DNA from: Marinobacterium litorale DSM 23545
Lineage (GTDB): Bacteria > Pseudomonadota > Gammaproteobacteria > Pseudomonadales > Balneatricaceae
Assembly: GCF_000428985.1 (NCBI RefSeq)
Contig: NZ_AUAZ01000009.1
Span: 80,192-144,191, forward strand
Reading direction: 5' to 3'
Length of the DNA stretch: 64,000 nt
This document shows, in pieces, positions 57,201 to 64,000 of the stretch. Numbering within the stretch: position 1 is the stretch's first letter; each line of letters begins with the position of its first letter. The notes beneath the pieces were generated by a model. It was not told where the DNA came from and did no database searches. It worked only from the letters and a program-made list of their open reading frames with translations. Made by a program: the position numbers and the translations under genes.

Positions 57201-57341
57201 ATCCACTGACAGCCGGCCCAATGCAAACAGCCCCAGGATGATTACCGCCAGGGCGATCATGCTGACACCGACCGGGTGGCGGATCGACCAACCGGCCAGC
57301 CCACTGCCATGCAAGGTTTTATGACTGAGACCGGTGCTCAT
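54231..57341 (-). CDS. RND efflux transporter, HAE1/AcrB-type permease
   Basis: The protein is 1036 residues with twelve transmembrane helices in two halves and large periplasmic loops. The start RHPVGVSMIALAVIILGLFA and repeated motifs GLALGVGMLVDNTIVMLENI and GLIMLAGIVVNNAIVLVEYI are characteristic; the Asp of the first motif is part of the proton relay. It acts with the membrane-fusion protein encoded just upstream; the two genes overlap at ATGA. No outer-membrane channel gene is nearby, so a TolC-like partner must be elsewhere. The substrate is unknown. Confidence 0.94.
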   Translation of the reverse strand: MSTGLSHKTLHGSGLAGWSIRHPVGVSMIALAVIILGLFALGRLSVDLLPHIIYPEIRVRINDPGVPAPVMEDQVTRALEEQLSITEDAVSIRSETSLGRSEVDLAFPYGKDIDIALRDASTRLDRARRYLPDSIDNPVIYKLDPAQIPVMEFAISSSLRDSVALRSWSDDVLAKWFVNLPGVAAAEIGGGLIREVQVLPDQQRLAALGLSIDDLVSALQRGNRQDPAGRLRMNRQELAGRIDGRFENVEAIASLPLQLQDGTTVPLGEVARVLDTHQEERMRIRSDGVPAVKLSIQKQPTANTVAVADAVSRQIDWLRQNRLLPDDVQVRPVSDQSVFVRQALNNSALAVVSGALLSMAVVYLFLGNLRRTLIIGSAIPIAVMVTFVLMGLGGLTLNIMTLGGLALGVGMLVDNTIVMLENIYRHQRQGEHGINDATTAAAEVNSALVASTTTNLAAVLPFLFIGGLVGLLFRELIFTISAAILASMVIALTLVPSLAARVHTTRESPVRRAIDGVMNGLGKGYSGAIVTLLRWRFLVVLAFLAALAAALPTFLSGKQAFLPALDNGEIYMRVTADPGIRLHELDDYVNRLEALAQQQPETLSVFTISGGSVFGRSAREIGNRATIRVQLAPLAQRSVSSDQWIRRVNGEIRALQIPGLQVRMRQRGIRGLRTSGGDDDISLRIQGADLQVLDQLARETVGRLRSVEGLRNLGWSSEEVQQELEIRLDRERAASLGLEVQDLSNALQLALEGRVVTDFLEDGSSYDVRVRLPRSEASTPQDLESILLFPANGARAPVYLGSVAELALTQAPAEILRDRQMRIVEISATLSEGATLGGVYQRIAAVTDQIDLPEGYTLYDGGGLESLREGQATTRILLALALFLVFVVMAVQYESLRNPLVIMLSVPFSLIGVAVGIRLLDLPLSMPVWLGLIMLAGIVVNNAIVLVEYIELARNRGLKRVEAITEAARLRLRPIMMTTLTTVVGMLPLAIGFGEGAEMLQPLAVTIVCGLSFSMLVVLLLVPVNYQLLSRPDPAE

Positions 57342-58384
57342 GAGGCGGGCTCCGCGTTCACCACGCTCACCGCTTTACCCGGCGTCAGTCCGAGAAAGCC
57401 GCGAACGACAATCCGATCACCCGGCTCTATCCCATCCAGAATCTCAATCTGGTCACCCAGGCGGATGCCGGTCACCAGCGTGCGGCGCTCCACCGAGCCC
57501 TCCCTGTTAACGACATAGACAAACGGTTGCTCTTCAAACAGGAGTGCTCCAAACGGCAGCATCAAACGCGGTTTATCCGCCGTTGCCAGCTTCACACGGA
57601 TCAGCTGGCCGGGTTTGGCCCTTGCGGGAGGCGAGGCAAGACGGATCTCCAACTCTCCGCGCCGTGTCACCGGATCCACCTGCGGGTAGATACGGCTGAC
57701 GTGGGCCGGAACGCTCTCCCCGCCTAATGCATCAATGGATACACTGACCGGATCACCCACCGATAACTGGGCAAGCACCAGTTCCGACAGACTCACTTGC
57801 GCGATAAGCTGCGTCGGATCAATTAACGTCAGCAGATGATCATAACGTTCGACCACCCCGCCGGGCTCCACCAGCCGCTCGCTGATCACTCCTTCAAACG
57901 GCGCTTCAATCCGGGTATAGGCCAGTCGGGTTTCAAGGATATCCACATCAGCACGGGCCACCCGGGCCTGGGTTTCGCGGCGCAGGAGATCCTCATGGGA
58001 GACCAGATTACGCCCTGTTAACTGGCGCAGCCGTTCCAGATTCTGCTGCGCTTCACTCAGAGCAGCCCGGGCACGGCCCAGCTCGGCCCGCAGTAGCACA
58101 TCATCCAGCTCAACCAACACCGCCCCCTGAGCCACAGAGTCACCGGGGTAGAAGGGCAGGCTGCGAATTTCACCCGCCTCACGGGCATGAATATTAACGA
58201 CCCGTTCCGCGCGCAGGGTACCGGTCCGTGTGCGATGAATAGAAACCGGCTCCAGCGTAGCCCGTGTCACTTCAACCAGATGCACCGAGGGAGCCGACCG
58301 GGCAGTCTGCGCCTGCTCGGTTTGTTCACACCCAGCCAGCAACAGAAGTGAGCACACAGCAACGCTCCATGTAAGCCGATTCAT
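57338..58384 (-). CDS. RND efflux periplasmic adaptor (membrane-fusion protein)
   Basis: The protein is 348 residues. A lipoprotein-type signal ends in LLLAGCEQTEQ, followed by the lipoyl-like half-motifs (VVNIHAREAGEIRSLPFYPG and YTRIEAPFEGVISERLVEPG), a short coiled hairpin between, and a beta-barrel end (GIEPGDRIVVRGFLGLTPG). It links the inner-membrane pump encoded by the overlapping next gene to an outer-membrane channel. The pair forms a two-gene operon. Confidence 0.93.
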   Translation of the reverse strand: MNRLTWSVAVCSLLLLAGCEQTEQAQTARSAPSVHLVEVTRATLEPVSIHRTRTGTLRAERVVNIHAREAGEIRSLPFYPGDSVAQGAVLVELDDVLLRAELGRARAALSEAQQNLERLRQLTGRNLVSHEDLLRRETQARVARADVDILETRLAYTRIEAPFEGVISERLVEPGGVVERYDHLLTLIDPTQLIAQVSLSELVLAQLSVGDPVSVSIDALGGESVPAHVSRIYPQVDPVTRRGELEIRLASPPARAKPGQLIRVKLATADKPRLMLPFGALLFEEQPFVYVVNREGSVERRTLVTGIRLGDQIEILDGIEPGDRIVVRGFLGLTPGKAVSVVNAEPAS

Positions 58385-58405
58385 CGATATCGTCCCTCGT
58401 TAACA

Positions 58406-59788
58406 TTAACCATAAGCCGCCACACGCCCCTGCGTATCTTTCTCCAGTCGCTCCATGGCGCCCTCAAGCGCAGCTAGACAGTGACGGTCGATGGCAGTAT
58501 CCACCTCCTTACGCATTATCGCCAGAGCTTCATCCACCGGTATCGCCCCTCGGTAGGGCCGCTCAGCCGTGATTGCATCGAAAATATCCGCGACCGTTAT
58601 GATCCGCGTCTCAAGACAGATCTGATCACCACTGAGCTGTTTGGGGTAACCTGCGCCATCCAGTCGCTCATGGTGGGCACCTGCCACCACGGCAAGCCGT
58701 GAAAAAGCACCGATCCGTGAGAGAATCTCTTCGGTAAAACCGGCATGGGCGCGCACTGCCTGCCACTCCTGTTCATCAAGCCGCCCGGGCTTATCGAGAA
58801 CCGCATTGCTGACGCCTAATTTACCCACGTCATGTAACAGAGCACCCCGTTTAAGCCAGCGCCGCCGCGGCCCGTCCAGCCCCATCGTCTCGGCAACCAT
58901 ATCGGTGTACAACCCCACACGTTCACTGTGCCCGGCGGTGTAAGGGCTTTTTGAGTCAACGACCTGACCGAAGGCGCCGGCAATTTCATCCAGATAATCC
59001 TCGTCCAAAGGCACCCGCTGATCCGCCGGTTCAAGCGACATGATCACGTCAGCCAAATCCGGCGCATTGAGCGTGGACCAGAATGAGGGCCGCTCCGCCA
59101 CCGTCCGGAAAACCGCGACCAGAGACGGATCGAACCATTGTCCGGAGCGTGCCTGCACTTCGTCTTTCGCGGCCTCGGCACCGCCGGTAATCTGGAACAC
59201 ATCAACCACCTGAGCGAGCAGCGCAATTCGGGAAAACAGGGGGATAGCCGCGCCCTGCAATCCTTCGGGCTGACCTTTCCCGTTCCAGTGTTCATCCAGG
59301 GCATGAATACCCTCGGCCACGGCCTCCGGAAAGCGCAATTGACGAGCAATACCGGCGCCTCGCTCACAGCGCGTCTGGATCAGTTCGCGCGCCAGCTCGT
59401 CCCCCTCCCGTACCACCTTAAGCAGGGTTCTGAACCGCTCAGCCAAACCCGCGTTCACACCGGTATGCTGCAGGATAAAACGGACCACCTGGGACAGACT
59501 GTCGTTAACTTGCTTGAAGTCACGTTTAAACCCGAGATCATCTGTATGATATAGCTGACAAATCCGTGCCGCATTGCTGGAGCAGCCCAGGTCCTTGAGC
59601 AGAAGCGTGTAGTAAAGTGCCCAGCGCTGTTCGGAACTCAAACCCAACGCCTGAGCGATCTGCATACCGATCCAGCAGCAGCGCATACAGTGACCGGGCG
59701 GCTGGCCCTCGGTCATATCCAGTGCATGGCTGAGCGCAGCGATTAGCTCGGCCATGCGCAATTCACTGTGTTCGGGGTTTCCTCGCAT
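58406..59788 (-). CDS. HD-GYP protein with an N-terminal degenerate HD-like domain
   Basis: The protein is 460 residues with no membrane segments. The C-terminal half is a full HD-GYP domain: the segment from SPYTAGHSERVGLYTDMVAE, the metal motif LLHDVGKLG and GAHHERLDGAGYPKQLS. The first half repeats the fold loosely (PPGHCMRCCWIGMQIAQALG, LLLKDLGCSS) but lacks the HD pair, so it is probably a sensor or dimer module. It should degrade c-di-GMP. GGAGGT is 7 bases before the ATG. It is divergent from the FIST-EAL gene. Confidence 0.9.
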   Translation of the reverse strand: MRGNPEHSELRMAELIAALSHALDMTEGQPPGHCMRCCWIGMQIAQALGLSSEQRWALYYTLLLKDLGCSSNAARICQLYHTDDLGFKRDFKQVNDSLSQVVRFILQHTGVNAGLAERFRTLLKVVREGDELARELIQTRCERGAGIARQLRFPEAVAEGIHALDEHWNGKGQPEGLQGAAIPLFSRIALLAQVVDVFQITGGAEAAKDEVQARSGQWFDPSLVAVFRTVAERPSFWSTLNAPDLADVIMSLEPADQRVPLDEDYLDEIAGAFGQVVDSKSPYTAGHSERVGLYTDMVAETMGLDGPRRRWLKRGALLHDVGKLGVSNAVLDKPGRLDEQEWQAVRAHAGFTEEILSRIGAFSRLAVVAGAHHERLDGAGYPKQLSGDQICLETRIITVADIFDAITAERPYRGAIPVDEALAIMRKEVDTAIDRHCLAALEGAMERLEKDTQGRVAAYG

Positions 59789-59981
59789 GATTCACCTCCG
59801 GTTGTTTCTCTTAGTGTATAGGCGTTTTGACCGGTTTTGGTTTACCGTGAAATTGCAGGTCCGCTCGGAATCACTTATAAATATCCCCTTGGTGGAAAAG
59901 GGTTATTGCAGGCATGGCGATCCTTAAACGAGCAGAATCAGCTCGCACAATCCGGCTTTCGGCATATGGAGCGCTTCGACC

Positions 59982-62765
59982 GTGAGATTGGTCAACCATC
60001 TGTATCGAGACCTGGATACACTGGAACAGTTCATCAAGACCGAAGCGCTTGACGCTCGAAAGGGCCTGCTCCAGGTCTTCACCGGCATCCTCGACACTGA
60101 GGCGGTCAGGGCACTCCTGTCCAAAATTCAGCAATGGACCCCGGGCTTCGCGATTATTGGCGCATCCACCAGCGGGGAGATCGCCGACAGTGAAATCCAC
60201 GATGAAACGATTCTGCTTTCATTTTCCCTGTTTGACTCAACGGACGTGGACGTCATCCATGTCGCCGATTCTTCGCACGAAAGTGGCGTGGAGCTGGCCC
60301 GCTCCCTGGCTCATTCTGACGTTCGGCTAGCCATCGCCTTTGGGAACACACTCAATGCCAACCCCGAGCACTTTATCAGCGGCCTTTCATGCGGGGCCCC
60401 TAACCTCTTTATCGCCGGGGGCAACGCCGGGGATAACGCATGCTTCGAGCACTCGTTCGTTATCGCGAATGGCGAAGTTTACACTCAGGGTATGGTGCTT
60501 GCGCTGCTTCGTGGGCCTTCCCTGCAGGTCAGCAACCGGGCGATTCTGAACTGGGCACCTATCGGCAACGAAATGCATATCACCCGTTGTCAGGACAATG
60601 TGGTGTATGAACTGAACGGAAAGCCTGCGCTGGAGGTTTACGGTTACTATCTGGGCGAGGAGGTGCTTGCCACCGCCCCGCAAAGCCTGATGGAGTTCCC
60701 GCTGATCGCGATGGTAGATGGCATCCCGGTCGCACGCTCTCCGGTGGGTCTCGCCGATGACGGAGGCATTCTCTACGCCGGCGGATTCAGACCTGAAGAA
60801 CCGGTTCGTTTCGGTGTGGCCGATATCGGGACAATCCTCAGCAGTGCCTGTGACAGTGCTCTGGAAATGGGGCAGAGTCTGCCGATCGAAGCGGTCTACA
60901 TCTATTCCTGTACCGGCCGTCGCTCATTCCTCAAAGAGAACATGGCAGACGAGGTGGCAGCACTCTCCACATTAGGACCCTGTGCCGGATTTTTCACCTA
61001 CGGCGAGTATCTGCACACGTCCAATAGCAACCGTTTGCTCAATATCACCAGTACGCTGGTCACCCTGTCAGAATCCTCCCGTATCGAGCCAAGAACGGCT
61101 GATCTCAAGGCGATCAACGCAACCCAGGCCTCCACATTGCGTTCCCTGACCCACCTGTCAAACCTGGCCACACGGGAGTTGAACCAGTCGATGAAGCAGC
61201 TCGAGCAGTATAAAAATGCGCTCGACCAAACCGCCATCGTCTCCAAAACCGACAAAGCCGGGCGTATCACCTACGTTAACAGCCTGTTTGAACAGATCAG
61301 CGGTTACAGTGCCGAGGAGGTGCTTGGAAAAACGCACCGTGTCCTGCGTCACCCCGATATGCCCTCTGAGGTATTCGACGACATGTGGTGTACCATCTCA
61401 GCCAAGAAGACCTGGACCGGCACGATCAAGAATCTTAAAAAGAACGGTGATTATTATTACGTCCACAGCACCATCGTGCCGATCCTCGACGCAAAGGGAC
61501 AGATCACCGAGTACATCGGAATCCGGGATGATATTACCAATATTCTGGTCAACGAAGAGCGCATCGCCCAGCAGCTCACCGACAAGTTGACTGGCCTCCC
61601 CAGCCGAACCCGTCTGTTGGAAGATACCGAAAGAGAGCAGTCATCGGTTCTAGCACTGGCCGATGTCAGCAGTTTTAAATCGATAAACGACTACTACGGG
61701 ATTGCCACCGGGGATCGGTTAATCGCCGGAATCGCGCAGGTGCTCAGCGCTCAGCTGGCAGATACGGGTATCCGAGTTTACCGCCTTTACGGCGCCGGTT
61801 TTGCGTTTCTACCCGCAAAGGGTATGAGCGTTCCGGTGTTTGAACGTCAGCTGCTCAGAGCCTCCCAGGAACTGCATGCCAACCCGGTGGAGGTTGCCGG
61901 AGAACCTATTGATGTGGAGCTTTACTTCGGGATGTCGGAAGGTGAGGAGCACCTGCTGGCTCTGGCGGAAGCGGCTCTGCAGAAGGCGAAAGAGGAAAAG
62001 GTCACCGAATCGATACTCACCTACAGCGAGCGTGACCAGAACCACCTGAACAACCTGTTCTGGATTCAGGAGGTGAAGGACGCAATCAGCGATGGTCGGA
62101 TGATCAGTCACTATCAGCCCATCGTCGATGCCAGCGGTCTGGAGAGCAGCTGTAAATACGAGTCGCTGCTGCGCATGGTAGACCGGGACGGGGAGATCAT
62201 CTCCCCCTTCCACTTTCTCGATATCATCAAGCACACCAAATACTACCCGCGGATAACCCGCGACGTCGTCGCCCGGGCCATCACCAAAGCCAAAGAAACC
62301 GGATGCAGTATTTCAGTAAACCTCTCTGCCGAGGATATTGCCAATCGGGAGACCCGGGAGTTCATTATCGGGCAGCTGCGCGAAGGCGGCGGCAAAAATC
62401 TGATTTTCGAGATTACCGAAGGGGAATCATTGAAAGATTATCAGGAGGTGAAGGCGTTTATCCGCTCCATCCGCGCCTATAAAGCGGAGGTGGCGATCGA
62501 CGACTTTGGCAGTGGCTATTCCAACTTTTCCTATCTGGTCGAGATTCAGCCGGAATATATCAAGATCGATGGTTCCATTATCTCCGGCATCCTCACCGAT
62601 AACAGCCGTATGCTGGTAACTGAGAGCATCATCGACCTGGGTCACAAGATTGGCGCGCGAGTCATTGCTGAGTTTGTCTCCAGCGACGAGATCGCCGACT
62701 GCCTGCGCACAGCCGGCGTTGATTTCTTTCAGGGCTTCGCTGTGGGCCGCCCCGGTCCGCTGTAG
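59982..62765 (+). CDS. FIST-PAS-GGDEF(degenerate)-EAL cytosolic signalling protein
   Basis: The protein is 927 residues with a GTG start. FIST N and C domains (about 5-370, IIGASTSGEIADSEIHDETI, AVYIYSCTGRRSFLKENM) precede a PAS-PAC sensor (about 405-525). The GGDEF loop reads GAGFA, so the cyclase is dead. The EAL domain keeps its metal residues: an E in KYESLLR, EITEGE, DDFGSGYS and KIDGS. It should therefore hydrolyse c-di-GMP in response to a FIST ligand, proposed to be amino acids or related compounds. It has a 37-bp tail overlap with the DMT gene. Confidence 0.92.
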   Translation: MRLVNHLYRDLDTLEQFIKTEALDARKGLLQVFTGILDTEAVRALLSKIQQWTPGFAIIGASTSGEIADSEIHDETILLSFSLFDSTDVDVIHVADSSHESGVELARSLAHSDVRLAIAFGNTLNANPEHFISGLSCGAPNLFIAGGNAGDNACFEHSFVIANGEVYTQGMVLALLRGPSLQVSNRAILNWAPIGNEMHITRCQDNVVYELNGKPALEVYGYYLGEEVLATAPQSLMEFPLIAMVDGIPVARSPVGLADDGGILYAGGFRPEEPVRFGVADIGTILSSACDSALEMGQSLPIEAVYIYSCTGRRSFLKENMADEVAALSTLGPCAGFFTYGEYLHTSNSNRLLNITSTLVTLSESSRIEPRTADLKAINATQASTLRSLTHLSNLATRELNQSMKQLEQYKNALDQTAIVSKTDKAGRITYVNSLFEQISGYSAEEVLGKTHRVLRHPDMPSEVFDDMWCTISAKKTWTGTIKNLKKNGDYYYVHSTIVPILDAKGQITEYIGIRDDITNILVNEERIAQQLTDKLTGLPSRTRLLEDTEREQSSVLALADVSSFKSINDYYGIATGDRLIAGIAQVLSAQLADTGIRVYRLYGAGFAFLPAKGMSVPVFERQLLRASQELHANPVEVAGEPIDVELYFGMSEGEEHLLALAEAALQKAKEEKVTESILTYSERDQNHLNNLFWIQEVKDAISDGRMISHYQPIVDASGLESSCKYESLLRMVDRDGEIISPFHFLDIIKHTKYYPRITRDVVARAITKAKETGCSISVNLSAEDIANRETREFIIGQLREGGGKNLIFEITEGESLKDYQEVKAFIRSIRAYKAEVAIDDFGSGYSNFSYLVEIQPEYIKIDGSIISGILTDNSRMLVTESIIDLGHKIGARVIAEFVSSDEIADCLRTAGVDFFQGFAVGRPGPL

Positions 62766-63628
62766 CTCGCTGCATTATTACTGGCTTGCCAGCGCCGGTT
62801 CAACGCCAGCGAGAGCAGGATAATCGCACCACCAATGCTCAGTCGTACCAGATCAGCATCCCGGTTCCAGATCAGAAGGTTCACGATCAACCCCGCCGGA
62901 ATCAGCGCGTTGTTCATAATGCCCAGCGTACCGCCATCCACCAATGTGGCTCCCTTGTTCCAGAGGTAGAAGCCAAGGCCCGATGCGGCCAGGCCGAGCC
63001 AGACCAGGACACCCCACTGCAGAGGCGTCTGCGGCAGTTTTTCCGGATTCCCCAGTACCAGAAACGCCGGCAATACGATGGCCAGCGCTCCTAGATAGAA
63101 AAAGCCGAAACTGCGGTAAAGCGGTGCATCCACCTCGAAACGGCGCACCAGATGCGCATAGCCCACCTGGCCAGCGGCAAAGGCGGCGTTGGCGAGCTGC
63201 AGAATTAACAGACCCAGCAGGTATTGATCGGAGATCTGGTCATAGCGGATCACGCCGGCGCCGATTACGGCCAACAGCGTGGATATCAGCGGTCCCACAC
63301 TGAACCGTCCCTTGAGCCCTTCATCGATCAGTGCGACATATAACGGTGTCGTAATCGTAAACAGCAGCACCTCAGGCACGGTGAGGTATTCGAAGGAGAG
63401 ATAAAGACAAACGTAGGTCACACCAAACTGCAGCGCGCCGCATAGCATAATGCCGGCAGAGAAGGCACGCGGCAGTCCGGACCAACGTAGAAACGGCAGG
63501 AACAGAGCTCCAGCCAGCAGGATGCGAGTCAGTACCGCAAAATAACTATCCACACGCCCGGCCAGGTATTCGCCGATCAGGCTGAATGAAAATGCCCAGA
63601 GGACAGTGACAAAAATCAGGTAACGCAC
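62729..63628 (-). CDS. DMT-superfamily transporter (EamA-type)
   Basis: The protein is 299 residues from a GTG with GGAG 7 bases upstream. Ten hydrophobic segments form two EamA repeats (FSLIGEYLAGRVDSYFAVLT, GLGFYLWNKGATLVDGGTLG, then IMNNALIPAGLIVNLLIW). Members export or import small metabolites such as amino acids. The substrate is not evident. It converges on the FIST-EAL gene with overlapping 3' ends. Confidence 0.9.
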   Translation of the reverse strand: MRYLIFVTVLWAFSFSLIGEYLAGRVDSYFAVLTRILLAGALFLPFLRWSGLPRAFSAGIMLCGALQFGVTYVCLYLSFEYLTVPEVLLFTITTPLYVALIDEGLKGRFSVGPLISTLLAVIGAGVIRYDQISDQYLLGLLILQLANAAFAAGQVGYAHLVRRFEVDAPLYRSFGFFYLGALAIVLPAFLVLGNPEKLPQTPLQWGVLVWLGLAASGLGFYLWNKGATLVDGGTLGIMNNALIPAGLIVNLLIWNRDADLVRLSIGGAIILLSLALNRRWQASNNAASYSGPGRPTAKP

Positions 63629-63691
63629 AGCTAATCTCCATTAAAAGGGCGGCTCAAGGCCACTGCTGTCCCATAAATAGCAGTAAATGAA

Positions 63692-63760
63692 AAAGCCTGA
63701 ATCCGAGTGAGTAAAATGAGAGTGCGACCAAACACTCTACTCACAAAGGATTCAGGCTTT
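63692..63760 (+). promoter_or_regulatory. Hairpin over the IS4 transposase start site
   Basis: A 13-bp perfect outer stem (63692-63704 with 63748-63760) and inner stems GTGAGTA/TACTCAC and AGAGTG/CACTCT fold the leader into one long hairpin. Its right arm contains both the Shine-Dalgarno AAAGGA and the first bases of the TTG start, so translation of read-in transcripts should be blocked. Confidence 0.7.
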
Positions 63761-64000
63761 GTCTCATCATAACACCGCGTTTCATCAGTTGCTCCAGCCC
63801 TTGTCCAGACATGATTTCGAGCGAACGGCCCGTGAGCATCATGTAGGGCAAAAGCTCCGTTCTGCTTCACGCTGGGATCAGTTCATTGGCATTGCGATGT
63901 CCCAGATTTCTGGCCGACAAAGCCTTCGAGATATCGAGTCCAGCCTCGCCAGTCAGCGGCATAAGCTCTACCACCTCGGAGCCAAGCCTATTGCTCGCTC
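63759..64000 (+). CDS. IS4-family transposase, N-terminal part
   Basis: The visible 80 residues from a TTG start read SHHNTAFHQLLQPLSRHDFE, then AREHHVGQKLRSASRWDQF, IGIAMSQISGRQSLRDIESS and LYHLGAKPIARS. This is the DUF4372 N-terminal domain typical of one IS4 subgroup. The DDE catalytic core lies beyond the window edge. AAAGGA is 8 bases before the TTG. An intact reading frame up to the edge suggests the copy may be functional. Confidence 0.88.
   Translation, partial: MSHHNTAFHQLLQPLSRHDFERTAREHHVGQKLRSASRWDQFIGIAMSQISGRQSLRDIESSLASQRHKLYHLGAKPIAR

Larger units (their letters stand above)
63629..64000 (+). mobile_element. 5' end of an IS4-family insertion sequence (truncated by window edge)
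   Basis: The region contains the transposase start and an upstream structured end. The exact left terminus is not resolved; candidate inverted sequence (ACTGCT at 63662, AGCAGT at 63679) lies about 100 bp before the gene. No target duplication can be tested because the right end is outside the window. Confidence 0.8.

Overview
The window is about 64 kb of gammaproteobacterial chromosome with moderately high GC and dense, mostly single-gene or short-operon organisation. The relatives suggested by the proteins (E. coli-type SerA, MetE/MetR, PpnP, SrkA, DbpA, RutR; Pseudomonas-type PreT/PreA/dihydropyrimidinase, PA4780-like RIO kinase, malate synthase G) point to a free-living, probably marine or aquatic organism near Oceanospirillales/Pseudomonadales; I cannot fix the genus from sequence alone. 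No rRNA, tRNA or CRISPR array was seen.

Region by region. 1-5.2 kb: an FAH-family enzyme (cut by the window edge) and MFS exporter divergent from a LysR gene, then ppnP, serA and an alpha/beta hydrolase. 5.3-14.1 kb: a giant MscK/MscM-type channel, malate synthase G behind a structured leader, and a diguanylate cyclase with three tandem periplasmic solute-binding domains. 14.1-21 kb: a PepSY protein and cytochrome b561 behind a PmrA/QseB-like box, ribonuclease Z, glutaredoxin 2, a sirtuin, and metE/metR. 21-24.4 kb: glutathione-dependent formaldehyde oxidation (LysR, class III alcohol dehydrogenase, S-formylglutathione hydrolase), with an inverted pair of palindromic repeats between the two enzymes. 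24.4-33.4 kb: housekeeping and stress genes (3D-domain lipoprotein, 2OG oxygenase, dbpA, orphan lipoprotein, srkA, methyltransferase-like protein, RIO kinase, and a MarC-PsiE-YgjP-GST run). 33.5-38.7 kb: an accessory stretch of small leftward genes, a Phd/ParE toxin-antitoxin module, and a GIY-YIG nuclease gene bracketed by two inverted ~206-bp hairpin arrays.

38.7-49.0 kb is one functional unit: reductive pyrimidine catabolism. The leftward operon preT-preA-M20 amidohydrolase and the rightward dihydropyrimidinase plus a complete ABC importer flank a RutR-type TetR regulator. Three sites match the RutR consensus, one inside a perfect 36-bp palindrome. Together these genes should import a pyrimidine-like compound, reduce it, open the ring and release the beta-amino acid.

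49.1-63.6 kb is rich in c-di-GMP turnover: two HD-GYP proteins and a FIST-PAS-GGDEF-EAL protein with a degenerate GGDEF, interleaved with a J-domain protein, a GcvA-like LysR gene that seems to start at AUC, a tiny divergent gene, an RND efflux pair and a DMT transporter. The window ends inside an IS4-family transposase whose start site is buried in a long hairpin. The most unusual object is the GIY-YIG cassette: its two repeats differ by about 14 percent, yet the differences inside stems are largely compensatory, so the folded structure has been conserved.
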